The notes beneath the pieces are model-generated. The model worked only from the letters and a program-made list of their open reading frames with translations, had not been told where the DNA came from and ran no database searches. Of a stretch of 64,000 bases of DNA, positions 16,291 through 25,975 are shown piece after piece. The position numbers and the translations under genes are program-made. How positions within the stretch are numbered: the first letter of the stretch is position 1; each line of letters starts with the position of its first letter. Source of the stretch: a virus. The DNA lies in IMG/VR virus record IMGVR_UViG_3300045257_000190, positions 1 to 64,000 of that record. One strand, 5' to 3'.

Positions 16291-17625
16291 ATGTCCGACA
16301 CGGTGACCCGTGAGGAATTTGACGCGCTCGAGGCCCGTGTCACGGCGCTCGAGGAGGAGATGGGTGACCTCGGGCCCGATCCGATACCACCGGATCCGAT
16401 ACCGCCAGAGGAGGGCATCCAGGCCAAGCGCATCGTCGACCTGATCGAGCGGTTCGGTGTGAACACGTTCAGCTCGATGGACGAGAACAATACTTGGGGC
16501 AGCTGGCCGGCGGATTATTCGCCGCCGTCCACCGTCGCGGCACTGAGATACCTCGTCGGCGATAGCGGGTTCACCCTGGGCATCCGCGAGTACCACTACG
16601 TCGGCCGCTACGACATGCAGAAGCAATGGTTCGCGGCGATCCTGACGGAGTTCCCCGACACGCGGTTCACCGTGTGCCCTGGCGCCAACGCCAGCGTCAC
16701 CGATGTGCCCACCATGTTGCTGCTGCCGCACACCTGGGTGGAAGGGTTAAACGAACCCAACACCGACTTCGGTTCCGGCGAGGTTCCCTTCGAGACGACC
16801 CTCGCCATCCAGGATGCCATCATCGCTGGCGAAGATCATGGCATCATGGGGCCCAGCATCGTGGCGGGTACGCCACATCCCGAAGGTTGGATAACGGGTT
16901 ACTGCGGAACACCGGAGAACCTTGCGAAGCTTAACGAAAAGCTGGATCTCGGCAACGGGCACTACTATCCGCCCGCGTCACCCGACGTGCCCGGCACAGG
17001 TTACTCGGTGAACGAGTATGTGGGTGGGCTGTGGGGGGTGTACGGACATGATCTGGTCCACCTGACCGAGTTCCATCCCACGTTGTACAACGCGCGGGGT
17101 TTCAAGCCCGACCAGAAGGGCTGGGACGGACATCGTGACGCGTATTACACGCTATGCACGTGGCTGCGCTGCTGCCAGAACGGCACGCAGGGCCTGTGGT
17201 GGTACGCGCTGTTCGACTACGGCACCGTCTACAAGTGCGGCCTGTTCCCGCAGAAATACGCCAATGACCCACGACCGGTGGCCGAGGCGATCCGCAACCT
17301 GTGTACGATTTGCACCGACAAGGGTAACCGGCATGAGTTCATGCCCGGTGTGCTGGGCATAACGGTTAACGGGATGACCGACGCGATGGACTACGACGTG
17401 TATCAGGCGAGCGATGGTAGATATCTCGTGCCGGTGTGGCACGCCGCCGAGGAACTCGGGCAGGGCGATGCGGTGACGGTCACCTTCGAGTTCGACACAC
17501 CTGTGAAAAGCATCAACCTGTACAACCCGCTCGCCGGTGCCGCTTCGGTCGAGACGCGTCACGACGTCATACAGATGACGTTCGCCCTGCCACCGGGCGT
17601 AGTCGTGTTCGAGATCCATCCGTAA
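16291..17625 (+). CDS. Putative clan GH-A glycoside hydrolase with N-terminal coiled coil
   Basis: A 444-aa protein. Residues 3-30 form a short coiled coil (FDALEARVTALEEEM), typical of trimerising phage fibre proteins, followed by a Pro-rich linker (PDPIPPDPIPPEEG). The main domain looks like a TIM-barrel hydrolase: VEGLNEPN places a candidate acid/base at E155, and HLTEFHPT a candidate nucleophile at E260, about 105 residues apart as expected for clan GH-A. A C-terminal beta-sandwich follows. AAGATAAGG precedes the start. It is probably a depolymerase or cell-envelope glycosidase. The substrate cannot be read from the sequence. Confidence 0.65.
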   Translation: MSDTVTREEFDALEARVTALEEEMGDLGPDPIPPDPIPPEEGIQAKRIVDLIERFGVNTFSSMDENNTWGSWPADYSPPSTVAALRYLVGDSGFTLGIREYHYVGRYDMQKQWFAAILTEFPDTRFTVCPGANASVTDVPTMLLLPHTWVEGLNEPNTDFGSGEVPFETTLAIQDAIIAGEDHGIMGPSIVAGTPHPEGWITGYCGTPENLAKLNEKLDLGNGHYYPPASPDVPGTGYSVNEYVGGLWGVYGHDLVHLTEFHPTLYNARGFKPDQKGWDGHRDAYYTLCTWLRCCQNGTQGLWWYALFDYGTVYKCGLFPQKYANDPRPVAEAIRNLCTICTDKGNRHEFMPGVLGITVNGMTDAMDYDVYQASDGRYLVPVWHAAEELGQGDAVTVTFEFDTPVKSINLYNPLAGAASVETRHDVIQMTFALPPGVVVFEIHP

Positions 17626-17637
17626 AGGAATTGTACG

Positions 17638-17739
17638 ATGCCGCCCGCTGACGACGTGACTGTAATCATCTCCCTGTGGATCACCGGCGGTGCTGCTGCC
17701 GGCCTGCTGATCTGCTGGCTGTTCGATAAAATACGATGA
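17638..17739 (+). CDS. Tiny membrane protein
   Basis: A 33-aa protein with an AAGGAATTGTACG leader and an ATG at 17,638. It has one hydrophobic helix (about residues 8-27) and a short basic end (FDKIR). Its stop overlaps the ATG of the next gene (ATGA). Size and position after a hydrolase gene fit a small holin-like or regulatory membrane peptide, but this is speculative. Confidence 0.5.
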   Translation: MPPADDVTVIISLWITGGAAAGLLICWLFDKIR

Positions 17740-17912
17740 CCCGTCAGGAGTTCATCGACGAGGCCAAGCGCAAGCAAGATATCTATGCCGCGCAGCGCCT
17801 GTGTCACACCGACATGATGCGCCTGGAGATCCAGGCCGCCCGTGAATACGAAGTGATCTGGCAGCGCATTGTATGCGACTTCCACCAGGAATGGAGTGCG
17901 AAGCATGGTTAG
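17736..17912 (+). CDS. Small hypothetical helical protein
   Basis: A 58-aa protein translationally coupled to the upstream membrane peptide by an ATGA overlap. It is charged and helical throughout (RQEFIDEAKRKQDIYAAQR) with two cysteines. Its end overlaps the next gene by 8 nt. The function is unknown; the compact trio with its neighbours suggests co-expression. Confidence 0.55.
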   Translation: MTRQEFIDEAKRKQDIYAAQRLCHTDMMRLEIQAAREYEVIWQRIVCDFHQEWSAKHG

Positions 17913-18129
17913 CACATGCCTGCGGCACAACTATCTATACAAGGGTAACAACTGCCCTCAATGCAGCAAGGACGAACTGATCATGCAGTGGGGTGCGTCA
18001 GCTACCATCGTCCCCCAGCAGGAATACCTGCGAGTGGTAACAGATAACCGACGAGCACGAGCACCAGGATCAGCAACAGGATCAACCGCACAATCAACGG
18101 GAACGGTGGTGGCAATGGTATCAAGGTGA
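17905..18129 (+). CDS. Small zinc-ribbon-like protein overlapping an antisense gene
   Basis: A 74-aa protein starting at ATG 17,905 inside the end of the previous gene. The N-terminal half has C5 and a CPQC pair (C17, C20), suggesting a small zinc ribbon. The C-terminal half (Ala/Gly/Ser/Thr-rich) lies antisense to the membrane protein at 18,002-18,193 and looks like non-selected sequence, so the true functional part is probably the first 50 residues. The function is unknown. Confidence 0.45.
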   Translation: MVSTCLRHNYLYKGNNCPQCSKDELIMQWGASATIVPQQEYLRVVTDNRRARAPGSATGSTAQSTGTVVAMVSR

Positions 18130-18193
18130 TGATGTAGAAGATCACCCCGAAGATCAGCAGGATGATCAGCAGATGTATGAGAAGGGTGATCAT
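18002..18193 (-). CDS. Small two-helix hydrophobic membrane protein
   Basis: A 63-aa protein made of two long hydrophobic helices (LLIHLLIILLIFGVIFYIIT and IVRLILLLILVLVLVGYLLP) joined by a PLPPPFP turn. Small proteins of this type are common in phages and proteobacteria and are usually unnamed; a holin-like role is possible. GAGAAG precedes the ATG on the minus strand. It is the last gene of the late cluster and its 3' part overlaps the end of the convergent + strand gene by about 130 bp. Confidence 0.65.
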   Translation of the reverse strand: MITLLIHLLIILLIFGVIFYIITLIPLPPPFPLIVRLILLLILVLVLVGYLLPLAGIPAGGRW

Positions 18194-18235
18194 CGATCGT
18201 ACTTCTCCCTATTCGCCTTGTGACTGGCGGCACCT

Positions 18236-21200
18236 TTACGGGGCATTGGCGAACGCTCCCGCGCCCATGAGTGCTGCCGCCGACTGCTTAGGCAACCGCA
18301 GGCCGAAGGTGGCGCTGGACTTCTTCGAGGCTTTCTCCTGCTGCAGCAGCTGCTCGCGGGTGATCCGCGCGTGGGGGTTGGCCGCGTTATACGCCACGAT
18401 GGCCTGCCACGCCGCCGCACGGTCCGCTGGGCTGCCCTCGAGCCAGCTTGTGGTCAGCTGCGAGCGCTCGGCGGACTGCTCCTGGCGGGCCTCCAGGACC
18501 GCCGCGCGCCCCTCGCGGGTCTCGGACACCCGGGCCGGGTTGAACCCCACCGCGCGCAGCCCGACGTCGCTGTAGGAGATCTTGGACGGCGGCAGGATGG
18601 TGTGCCCCTTGGAGTCCACCACGCCCTTGCGGGCCAGATTGATCGCGTCCATCGGGTCACGGACGATGCGGGGGATCAGGGCGCGAGTGCCACCGAGATC
18701 GCCCTGCAGCAGCTTCGTCGCGCCCTCCACGGCCTTGGTGAGGTTGTCGCCGGTGGCGCCGGTGACCAGATGCATCAGCACCTCGCCGATACCCTTCGCG
18801 CCGAAGTTGGACAGCTCGGGCATCTCGAGCAGGTTGTTCAGCGCCACGCGCCGGTGCACGTCGAACCCCAGCGCATGCGGCAGGCCGCGCGATATGAGTT
18901 CGCCCGCTGTCTTGCCGAACACGCTGGCGATCGCGCCTCGCATGCTGTTCTCGTAGTTATGCGGGGCGCGCCCGTGGAACAGATCCCAGGCGCCGCCCAG
19001 GTAGCGGATCGCGTCGGTGGTGGGCAGCCCCAGCACGCCGGCCATCATGGCGTGCGTGCCCATCAGATACGCCAGTGACTTGCGTGCTTCCCAGCGCTCG
19101 GCGGAGGTGCCGGCACGCATGCTCTCTTTCACCAGCGTGCCCATCATCGCGTACATATGCAGGCCGTAGCGCTTGAACTGCATCAGCGGCGCGCCCGCCC
19201 ACTTCAAGGGCCCCATCGGCGAGGTGAGCAGTTCCCGATTCCCCGAGGTGTAGTTGGGCGCCACCCGCCGGGCGGTCTTCTCGGCGTACTCAATGGCGCC
19301 CGCCACGTCGCCCTTATTCTTCGCCAGCTCGAGATCGAACGCCGACTTCGCCGAGACGTAGCGGTTAATCGCGTCCACGTAGTGCGCCACGATCGCGTTG
19401 GTGTCGGCGACGCGCTCCCACATGCCGGCGATCTTGCCGTCGAACACGCCGTCGGGGTTCATCTGCCGGCGCATATCGCTCATCTGCGTATGGTCGATCA
19501 CGCCCGACTGGGCCAGCATGTCGTGCAGCGCCTGGATATGCGCCTTGTTGGCACCGGGCGCGTCCTGGAACTGCTTGGTCAGCATGTCCAGCACGTTCCA
19601 GTTGGACGATTGCAGGTTGTGGCGCATCGCCTGCAGCATGCCGTCGCCTGATTTACCCAGCACGGGTGCCGCCCGCGCGAGGTTCCGGGCAACCGCCGAC
19701 GTCGCCCTGAAGATCCCATGCCGCCCGCCCAGCAGGGCGATGCTGTTAGTGTGCGCCTCCATGGTGGACGTCACCATGTGCGAGGGCGACATCAGGCTCA
19801 TCGCGTAGTTGAACGCGTTCACGTGCGCCAGATTGCGCTGCACCGAGTTGTTCATGTCCTCGGGCCGCTGGATGCGCTTCTCGAGCGACTGGATCACCAT
19901 CGCCGCCCGGGTCGCGTCCCCCGGGTCGGCACCCGGTCGCTCGAGGTCGCGCTGCTGCGCCCAGAGATTATCCAGGGTTGCTTGTCTCTCAGCGCCGTGG
20001 CGCAGGTAACCCAGCCGGTTCACGTGGTTGACGAACTCGTTGGCCAGCACGCGGGAATGGTTGGTCTCGGCACCCACGATACCCTGGCGGCGCAACCGCT
20101 GGCGCGCCGCCTGGGTGTCGGACATATGGTTGACCAGGATGCTGGCCAGCACGTCCCGCGCGTGCTCGGCCTGCGCGGCGGTGAAACCCTTGCGCGCAAG
20201 CGCGCTCTCGAGTTCGCCCACCGCCGGGTGGGTGGCCAGGATGTCCTTGGTGAACTTCTGGTTGTGGCGGGTAACCTGCCACACGTCCTTCTCGCCGTAT
20301 TGCTTGACCAGCTCGGCGCGCCGGTCCAGCGCTTTGCTCTTGCGGTCGAAGAACTCGACGCCCCGGTTTTCATCGGTGCCATAGTGCACCACGTATTTCC
20401 CGTAGCGACGCTGGGGAAAGTAATCCCCCTTGGTGTAACCATACGAGTGCGCCTTGGCGACGATCTTCGCCAGATCGCGGTTCTCGGCCCACTTGGTGCC
20501 GAACGCCTTGGCGATCTCGGAGTTGTCGGGGTCTTTCATGTACGCCTCGAGGGACTCCTGATTGCGCAGCGCATGCACGAATGCGCTTTGCTGATCGGGC
20601 GTGACATCGGGTATCACCGACTTCAATGATCCCGAAAGTTCAGCCTCCCGTGTCTCCTTGTAGAACTGCTTGTACAGATCTCTGGCTTTGTTATAAAAAT
20701 CTTTGGCTCCGGACGACAGCTTCGCATACTCGGCCTGCGCCGATCGTAGTTCAGCCTGCTGCTCCGGGGATTTCAGATGCGCATTGGCGTCGGGCTTTAC
20801 CCCCTCGCCCAGATGCATCTCCCCGATCGAGGCCTTGTTCATCAGCTGCCCCAGTTCCTTCTGGTCCGACAGCTTCCCCCATTGCTTGATCAGCGCGCGC
20901 GTAGCATCCCCGAAGCGCTGCGCCGCCTCAGTGCCGGTGCGGGCAATGGTGTCGCGGATGCGCCGGTAGTCCTCCAGCCCGGGGAGAATATCCTTGTGGA
21001 AGCTGGTAAGTGCGTCGACGTTGGTAGCACCATATACGGCGTTGCGTAATCGATCAGGCAGATTGCTTGGACGAATCCGCTCGACAATGCCTCGTCCAGC
21101 GTCACGAAGGTAATCAACGGAAGCTTGGCGCAGAGGCTCGGCATGGGCGCGCAAGACCGGGTCACTGGGGTTTACCCTTTCATTGTGCTTGATCGACTCA

Positions 21201-24200
21201 TCGAGGATGTCCGTCACCGGCTGCATGATGTGATCGAGCAGCGTGTATTCGCTGGCGCTCTTAGGCTTGTCGAACCCAAGCGCATGCCGCGTCCAGTCGA
21301 CGAAGTACCGCCAGATCGAATTGCCCTGCTTACGGGGTTCGTAGCCCAGCTGCGACATGATGCGCCGGAACTGCGGGCTCGCCTGTTTCGAGGCGGCGAA
21401 CGCCTGCACCTCGGGGTTGGTCATCAGCCATGTGTGTACCTCACGGACGTCACTGGTCGCGTGGCGCAGTAGATTCCACACCCTCGGATCGACCGTCTCC
21501 CTGTTCAGCCTTGCATGGTTGGCCAGCTCGGTGCCGATCGTGCGCAGCGCGTGAAGCTCACGATGGTTCGGATCGGTCTTGAGAAGATTGTTCAGGCGGT
21601 CAGTGGTAACCGAGTGGGCGATCTCGTGCAGTATGGTCTGCGCGGTTGACGGCGTATCCAGGTTGATGCCGATGTGGCGCTGGCCGTCACTGCGCATGCC
21701 CTCATGCGTGTAATATCCGTGCGTGCCACGGGGACCGCTCTCAAGGTTGTAGTGTATACTCCTGTAGCCACGACGTACAGCTTCCCCGAACGATATGATG
21801 GGTATGTTATCGTTCACACGATCATAGAGTTTACGCGCCAGCTCCCATAATGGACGTTGCTCTGTCTTGAGCGCGCTGCTGCGCAGGATCGTCTCGAGTG
21901 CTGCCTTGGGTGTGTAGTCAACACCGTGTTCCTCGGAGGCGCGTATGTCCCGCCGCAGATCCTCGTGCAGACGCGGGTCGTTGGCCATGCGCACGTAACG
22001 CGAGGCAAGCGGATCACGCAGGCCTTCGGGTCTGACACCCTCCTGGCGCAGCACTCCACCCAGCCCGTGCCGGCGTTCCAGCTCCGCCTCGATCTGCGCG
22101 CGGGTGCGCTTCGGCAATGCCTCGAGGCGTTTGTGGATAACCTCGATGTCCTCAGGCGTTACCCCGCGCCGGTGCAGGATTGCGTTCTCGTAGCGCGCCC
22201 GGTCCTCGGCAGTGGCGCCTTCGGGCAGGCGTGCCCCAAGGCCCTCGATCTCGTACATCGCGCGCAGCACGCTGCGGGTATGTCCGCCGCCCGCTTCGAC
22301 CTTGGCGACGTGCTTCTCGATCTGCGACTTCGGTATCGACGCGTTCTCGACCGCGTGCCCGACCGGGTCGTTGATCGCCTTCAGTGCGTTCTCGAGGTTC
22401 TCAATCCGCTCGGGATCGAAATGCGACAGCAGCTCGTGCAACTCCTCGGTGCGGTGCTGCTTCTGCCGGGGTGACAGCTCGGGGTCAGGCGCGCGCTCAT
22501 GTTCCTGCTGCTGGCGTAGTAACTCTAGTTCAAGTTCCTTGTTCTTAGCCTGCTCGAGCCGGCGGGTGAGCCCCTCGGCAATCGTGTCATACCCCTCGCG
22601 CCGCTGCCGCCCACCCTGGCGGCGGTCCAGCTCGTATTCCGCGTGCGCCTCGGGGCCGGTGATCTCGCCGGAGGCGACCTTGTCCACCAGATCGTTCTGA
22701 ATGCGCTCGCGATCGGTGGTGCCGGCGGCGCGTTCTTTCTCCTTGGCCTCGCCGAACACCTGCGTGGCAATCGGTGCCTCGCCTGCCTCACCTTCATGCG
22801 CGGTGGGAACCGTTTCGCCTTCCTCGGCGGCCCGATGCTCGGCGACGCCCTCGAGTTCAGTCGTGCTGCCGCTTGTCTCGGCAACACGATCCTCGGTCTC
22901 GGCAGTCCGTGCGCCGCGCTCGGTCTCGACCGCGAAGCGCTCACCCGATGCCGCGCGCATCGCCTGGATCTTCCTGGCCTCCACGCGTGCCTTGCCCGCC
23001 TTGACCTCGGCCGCGCGCTCCTTGATCTGCGCGAGCTTCTCGGCGGCGGCCTCCTTCTTGGCCTTCTCGGCGGCCTGCAGCTCCGCCTCGCGCGTGGCCT
23101 TGGCGCGCGCGACGGCCTCGGCATCCACCGGCTTGGCTTCGGGGAGCTTGGCCTTGGCGGCGGCCTCGGCGGCGGCGGGCGCCCGCAAGGGCCCGGGCGG
23201 TGGCTCCTCGCGCTTTTGTTCGCGTATGGCCAGCACGTCGGCGAGCTTGGAGGGAGCCTTCGCCGCAGGCTTAGCAGCCGGCTTAGACAGGATATCGTGG
23301 GCTTCCTGCGGCTTCATATCGAGAAGCTGCTCAGGGGTGTAACCCCGCGCCGCAAGATCACGATACATCGCCTTCGTAATCATGAAGGGCACGCTGGCCT
23401 TGGTGTCCGGCGCCTTCGCCTCGCCCTCGACCTTGGTGATCTTATTGCCGAAGTGTACGCGCTTGCCGTCCTGCCACACCTCGACGGGGATCGCGCCCAC
23501 CGTGGGGTGCTCGGACACCTGGGTCATAGTGCGCCGTTCAAACTTACCGGCGCCCGGGCCCGAGGTGTATTTAACTCCCCACGCACCACTCGAGTGCTGG
23601 GCCAGAACTTTATCGGGGCCGCCCCGGGTCTGGAATTCACCTAGCTTATTAACGTCCCCTTCCGACACGTAGAACGTGCGATCGGAACGTGGCTGGGGTC
23701 CCTGCTCGGCGGCACCGTGCTCGGGGCGATACGCCTTGTCGCGCGTCGTCGTGCCGTCCTCGTGCACCTTGTAGGTCGAACCTTTGGCGGTGGTGAACCC
23801 GCCGGTGACCCTGGGCTCGGGCCCGGGTGTGGGCGCCACCCCTGCCGCTGCCTCTCCCGATGGTGCAGCTGGCCGCGCACCGACAGGTTCGGCAGGGGTG
23901 GCTTCAGCCTGAGGGGAGAGCGAACCCCCAGGCCGATCGGGTCGCGGCTCGACACCTACTCCCGGAGTAACCGTCTCAACGGGTTTGACAGGTGCTTCGG
24001 TGCCGGCAGGCCGGGGTTCACCCTCGAGCTTCGCACTTTCGCGCGCGTGCATCATCGCGATCTGCGGGGTGCTCATCCCCTTGAAGCTGTCCTCCGACCG
24101 GCCGGTCATGCCCATCAGGTCGCTGATCATGTCGGGGCGCTTGATGCCCTGCGTCGGCTTGATCGGTGCCCGTGCTTTTGACGCGGCTACGGCGGCCGCT

Positions 24201-25972
24201 GCAGGCTGCGTGGCGGCCGCCGCGACCCTGGCGGTGTCCACAGGGGGTGCGGCGGTCGCGGCCGTCTGCGCGGCCGCTGACGTGGCGGCAGGCGGGCCTG
24301 CGGGCGTGCCGCCCCCACCCGGCGGGGGCGGGGGCGGTGGCTCCCCCGGGCGCCGTGGCGGGTTGGCCTCGGGCAGCGAGGGGAACATCTCCCCCTGCCC
24401 CGTCGTGGGAACGATCGTGGGCGGTGCCTGATTGATCGGCAGTTCGTCCTGCCGGGCGCCGGGCATGCCCTGCGTGGGCGTGTTCATCGGCTGCGGTGGC
24501 GGCGTGGGTTCACCGGTCATTCGCCGCCCGGGCGCGTTGGCCTGCTGCACCTGTTGCAGTAACTCGCCCTGTGTGCCGCCCGGTGGGATACTCGGGGGCG
24601 CATTCTGCAAATCAAATTGCCCCTGCGGGGGCGGTATCGGACCGACAGGCTCGGTGTAAATCTGTCGCCCTGGCCCGGCTTCAGGTGGCCCGAGGGCTTC
24701 CTTCAGCGCCGCGCGTTCGTCAGGCGGTGTCTGCCCGACGTCGCGGGTATCCTCGATGCCCTTGGCGGGACCCTTGTGCGCGAGACCACCAATGGCGCCG
24801 AAGAACAACCCCGGGATCGCACCCGACGCGAACATCTTGGCGACCTTGGTGGGGTCGAATTCTTCGTTCAGGCCTGTCTGGATACCTGCGCTCTGGCTTA
24901 GAGCCTCATTGGTGGCTCCTTGAGTGCCCATCAGGGCACCACCCTCGGCAGCACCAATGCCGGCCCGGGCCAGTCTGCCACGCCCGGCGGTACCTAGCGC
25001 ACCATGCACCAGCGTGCCTGACACACCCGCACCGGTAGCGGCACCGACCACACCACCCGCTGCCACCAGTAAACTGGCGGTCTGCTGGATAACCTTCTCT
25101 TTAGCCGCGACGATGCTCATGCCCTGCTTGCGGTTCTCCGCATAGCCGGGCGCCTGCATCATCTCATCATCGGAGGCAGCGGTAACCTGCTTGACGATAT
25201 CGTTGTAGACCGCACCACCACCCTGTGCGCCAAAGAACGCCCCTGACCCGGCCATACCGCCACGCGTGGCAACGGTACCCAACGCAGCCTTACCCGCAGC
25301 AGCGATCTCCTCGGCAGTCTTACCGGCCGCCGTTGCCGCAGCGACTGCCTTCTCGGCGGTGCCGGCATATTTCGCAGCGGTAAGTGCTACCTTGGCGCCG
25401 ATCGAGCTGGGCAGCACGAACGACAGCAGCATGGGTATCTGCGCGGTAAGATTGATCGCCGCGTAACGTGCGGCATCGCCGAAGCTGTCTATCGACGGGG
25501 CTTTAGGGTCATCACTGAACAGGCTGGTCAACGTAGCCTTGCGTGCCCCAGGCGTCATGCTCTGGATCGACGCCTCGATATCATGCTCAAGCGACTGTTG
25601 GGCACGGCGGAAGATATTCTGCGAATCAGGATCGGAGCTTAGCTGTTGGGTTGCGTAAGCTGCCGCACCCATAAGATCAGCACCCATCGAGCGGGCGCCG
25701 TTCCACGCGGTCTTGGCGAAATCCGAGAAGTATAACCCGTGATCCTCGGGCGCAGTGTCAGGCGGGCGAAAGCCGAACGACTCACCGTTCGGATCATACC
25801 CGGCGATATCTTCGATGCTTTGAGTCGGTGGCCTGACTGGCGGTTGGTAATGACTGACTGTGCGCGACGATGGAGCCGGCGGAGTGTATGCCCGCGTGGT
25901 GGGTGTAATACCCGACGGAATACCGTCGAGCTGGTCCTGATAAAGCCCCTGTTCGAAATCATCGAGCGGCAT
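18236..25972 (-). CDS. Giant putative ejection protein with internal metallopeptidase motif
   Basis: A 2578-aa protein, by far the largest in the window. In order: a Pro-rich N-terminus; Ala/Gly-rich hydrophobic helices at about 150-420 that could insert in membranes; a Pro-rich low-complexity stretch at about 430-640; a long Ala/Glu/Lys coiled-coil region at about 900-1200; a zinc-peptidase motif HEIAH at 1449-1453 with a following Ser/Thr; then a long helical C-terminus. The gene order (nozzle, ejection proteins, transglycosylase protein, giant) matches podoviral internal virion proteins that leave the capsid with the DNA. The peptidase may act on host envelope or on virion proteins. I see no RNA polymerase motifs. 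The start ATG lies 3 nt after the upstream stop. Confidence 0.8.
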   Translation of the reverse strand: MPLDDFEQGLYQDQLDGIPSGITPTTRAYTPPAPSSRTVSHYQPPVRPPTQSIEDIAGYDPNGESFGFRPPDTAPEDHGLYFSDFAKTAWNGARSMGADLMGAAAYATQQLSSDPDSQNIFRRAQQSLEHDIEASIQSMTPGARKATLTSLFSDDPKAPSIDSFGDAARYAAINLTAQIPMLLSFVLPSSIGAKVALTAAKYAGTAEKAVAAATAAGKTAEEIAAAGKAALGTVATRGGMAGSGAFFGAQGGGAVYNDIVKQVTAASDDEMMQAPGYAENRKQGMSIVAAKEKVIQQTASLLVAAGGVVGAATGAGVSGTLVHGALGTAGRGRLARAGIGAAEGGALMGTQGATNEALSQSAGIQTGLNEEFDPTKVAKMFASGAIPGLFFGAIGGLAHKGPAKGIEDTRDVGQTPPDERAALKEALGPPEAGPGRQIYTEPVGPIPPPQGQFDLQNAPPSIPPGGTQGELLQQVQQANAPGRRMTGEPTPPPQPMNTPTQGMPGARQDELPINQAPPTIVPTTGQGEMFPSLPEANPPRRPGEPPPPPPPGGGGTPAGPPAATSAAAQTAATAAPPVDTARVAAAATQPAAAAVAASKARAPIKPTQGIKRPDMISDLMGMTGRSEDSFKGMSTPQIAMMHARESAKLEGEPRPAGTEAPVKPVETVTPGVGVEPRPDRPGGSLSPQAEATPAEPVGARPAAPSGEAAAGVAPTPGPEPRVTGGFTTAKGSTYKVHEDGTTTRDKAYRPEHGAAEQGPQPRSDRTFYVSEGDVNKLGEFQTRGGPDKVLAQHSSGAWGVKYTSGPGAGKFERRTMTQVSEHPTVGAIPVEVWQDGKRVHFGNKITKVEGEAKAPDTKASVPFMITKAMYRDLAARGYTPEQLLDMKPQEAHDILSKPAAKPAAKAPSKLADVLAIREQKREEPPPGPLRAPAAAEAAAKAKLPEAKPVDAEAVARAKATREAELQAAEKAKKEAAAEKLAQIKERAAEVKAGKARVEARKIQAMRAASGERFAVETERGARTAETEDRVAETSGSTTELEGVAEHRAAEEGETVPTAHEGEAGEAPIATQVFGEAKEKERAAGTTDRERIQNDLVDKVASGEITGPEAHAEYELDRRQGGRQRREGYDTIAEGLTRRLEQAKNKELELELLRQQQEHERAPDPELSPRQKQHRTEELHELLSHFDPERIENLENALKAINDPVGHAVENASIPKSQIEKHVAKVEAGGGHTRSVLRAMYEIEGLGARLPEGATAEDRARYENAILHRRGVTPEDIEVIHKRLEALPKRTRAQIEAELERRHGLGGVLRQEGVRPEGLRDPLASRYVRMANDPRLHEDLRRDIRASEEHGVDYTPKAALETILRSSALKTEQRPLWELARKLYDRVNDNIPIISFGEAVRRGYRSIHYNLESGPRGTHGYYTHEGMRSDGQRHIGINLDTPSTAQTILHEIAHSVTTDRLNNLLKTDPNHRELHALRTIGTELANHARLNRETVDPRVWNLLRHATSDVREVHTWLMTNPEVQAFAASKQASPQFRRIMSQLGYEPRKQGNSIWRYFVDWTRHALGFDKPKSASEYTLLDHIMQPVTDILDESIKHNERVNPSDPVLRAHAEPLRQASVDYLRDAGRGIVERIRPSNLPDRLRNAVYGATNVDALTSFHKDILPGLEDYRRIRDTIARTGTEAAQRFGDATRALIKQWGKLSDQKELGQLMNKASIGEMHLGEGVKPDANAHLKSPEQQAELRSAQAEYAKLSSGAKDFYNKARDLYKQFYKETREAELSGSLKSVIPDVTPDQQSAFVHALRNQESLEAYMKDPDNSEIAKAFGTKWAENRDLAKIVAKAHSYGYTKGDYFPQRRYGKYVVHYGTDENRGVEFFDRKSKALDRRAELVKQYGEKDVWQVTRHNQKFTKDILATHPAVGELESALARKGFTAAQAEHARDVLASILVNHMSDTQAARQRLRRQGIVGAETNHSRVLANEFVNHVNRLGYLRHGAERQATLDNLWAQQRDLERPGADPGDATRAAMVIQSLEKRIQRPEDMNNSVQRNLAHVNAFNYAMSLMSPSHMVTSTMEAHTNSIALLGGRHGIFRATSAVARNLARAAPVLGKSGDGMLQAMRHNLQSSNWNVLDMLTKQFQDAPGANKAHIQALHDMLAQSGVIDHTQMSDMRRQMNPDGVFDGKIAGMWERVADTNAIVAHYVDAINRYVSAKSAFDLELAKNKGDVAGAIEYAEKTARRVAPNYTSGNRELLTSPMGPLKWAGAPLMQFKRYGLHMYAMMGTLVKESMRAGTSAERWEARKSLAYLMGTHAMMAGVLGLPTTDAIRYLGGAWDLFHGRAPHNYENSMRGAIASVFGKTAGELISRGLPHALGFDVHRRVALNNLLEMPELSNFGAKGIGEVLMHLVTGATGDNLTKAVEGATKLLQGDLGGTRALIPRIVRDPMDAINLARKGVVDSKGHTILPPSKISYSDVGLRAVGFNPARVSETREGRAAVLEARQEQSAERSQLTTSWLEGSPADRAAAWQAIVAYNAANPHARITREQLLQQEKASKKSSATFGLRLPKQSAAALMGAGAFANAP
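23958..23968. repeat. Dispersed palindrome copy 11 (inside gene)
   Basis: ACTCCCGGAGT, exact. In the giant ejection-protein gene. Confidence 0.85.
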
Positions 25973-25975
25973 GGC

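Noticed and set aside
22643-23644. Long plus-strand frame of 333 codons antisense to the giant protein gene (also one at 19,718-20,629)
   Set aside because: Low-complexity composition (Leu/Gly/Ala repeats) mirrors the coiled-coil coding strand; no ribosome binding site or domain.
18236-25972. Giant protein as an N4-type virion RNA polymerase
   Set aside because: No polymerase signature motifs seen; HEIAH and ejection-type composition fit better. A profile search would settle it.
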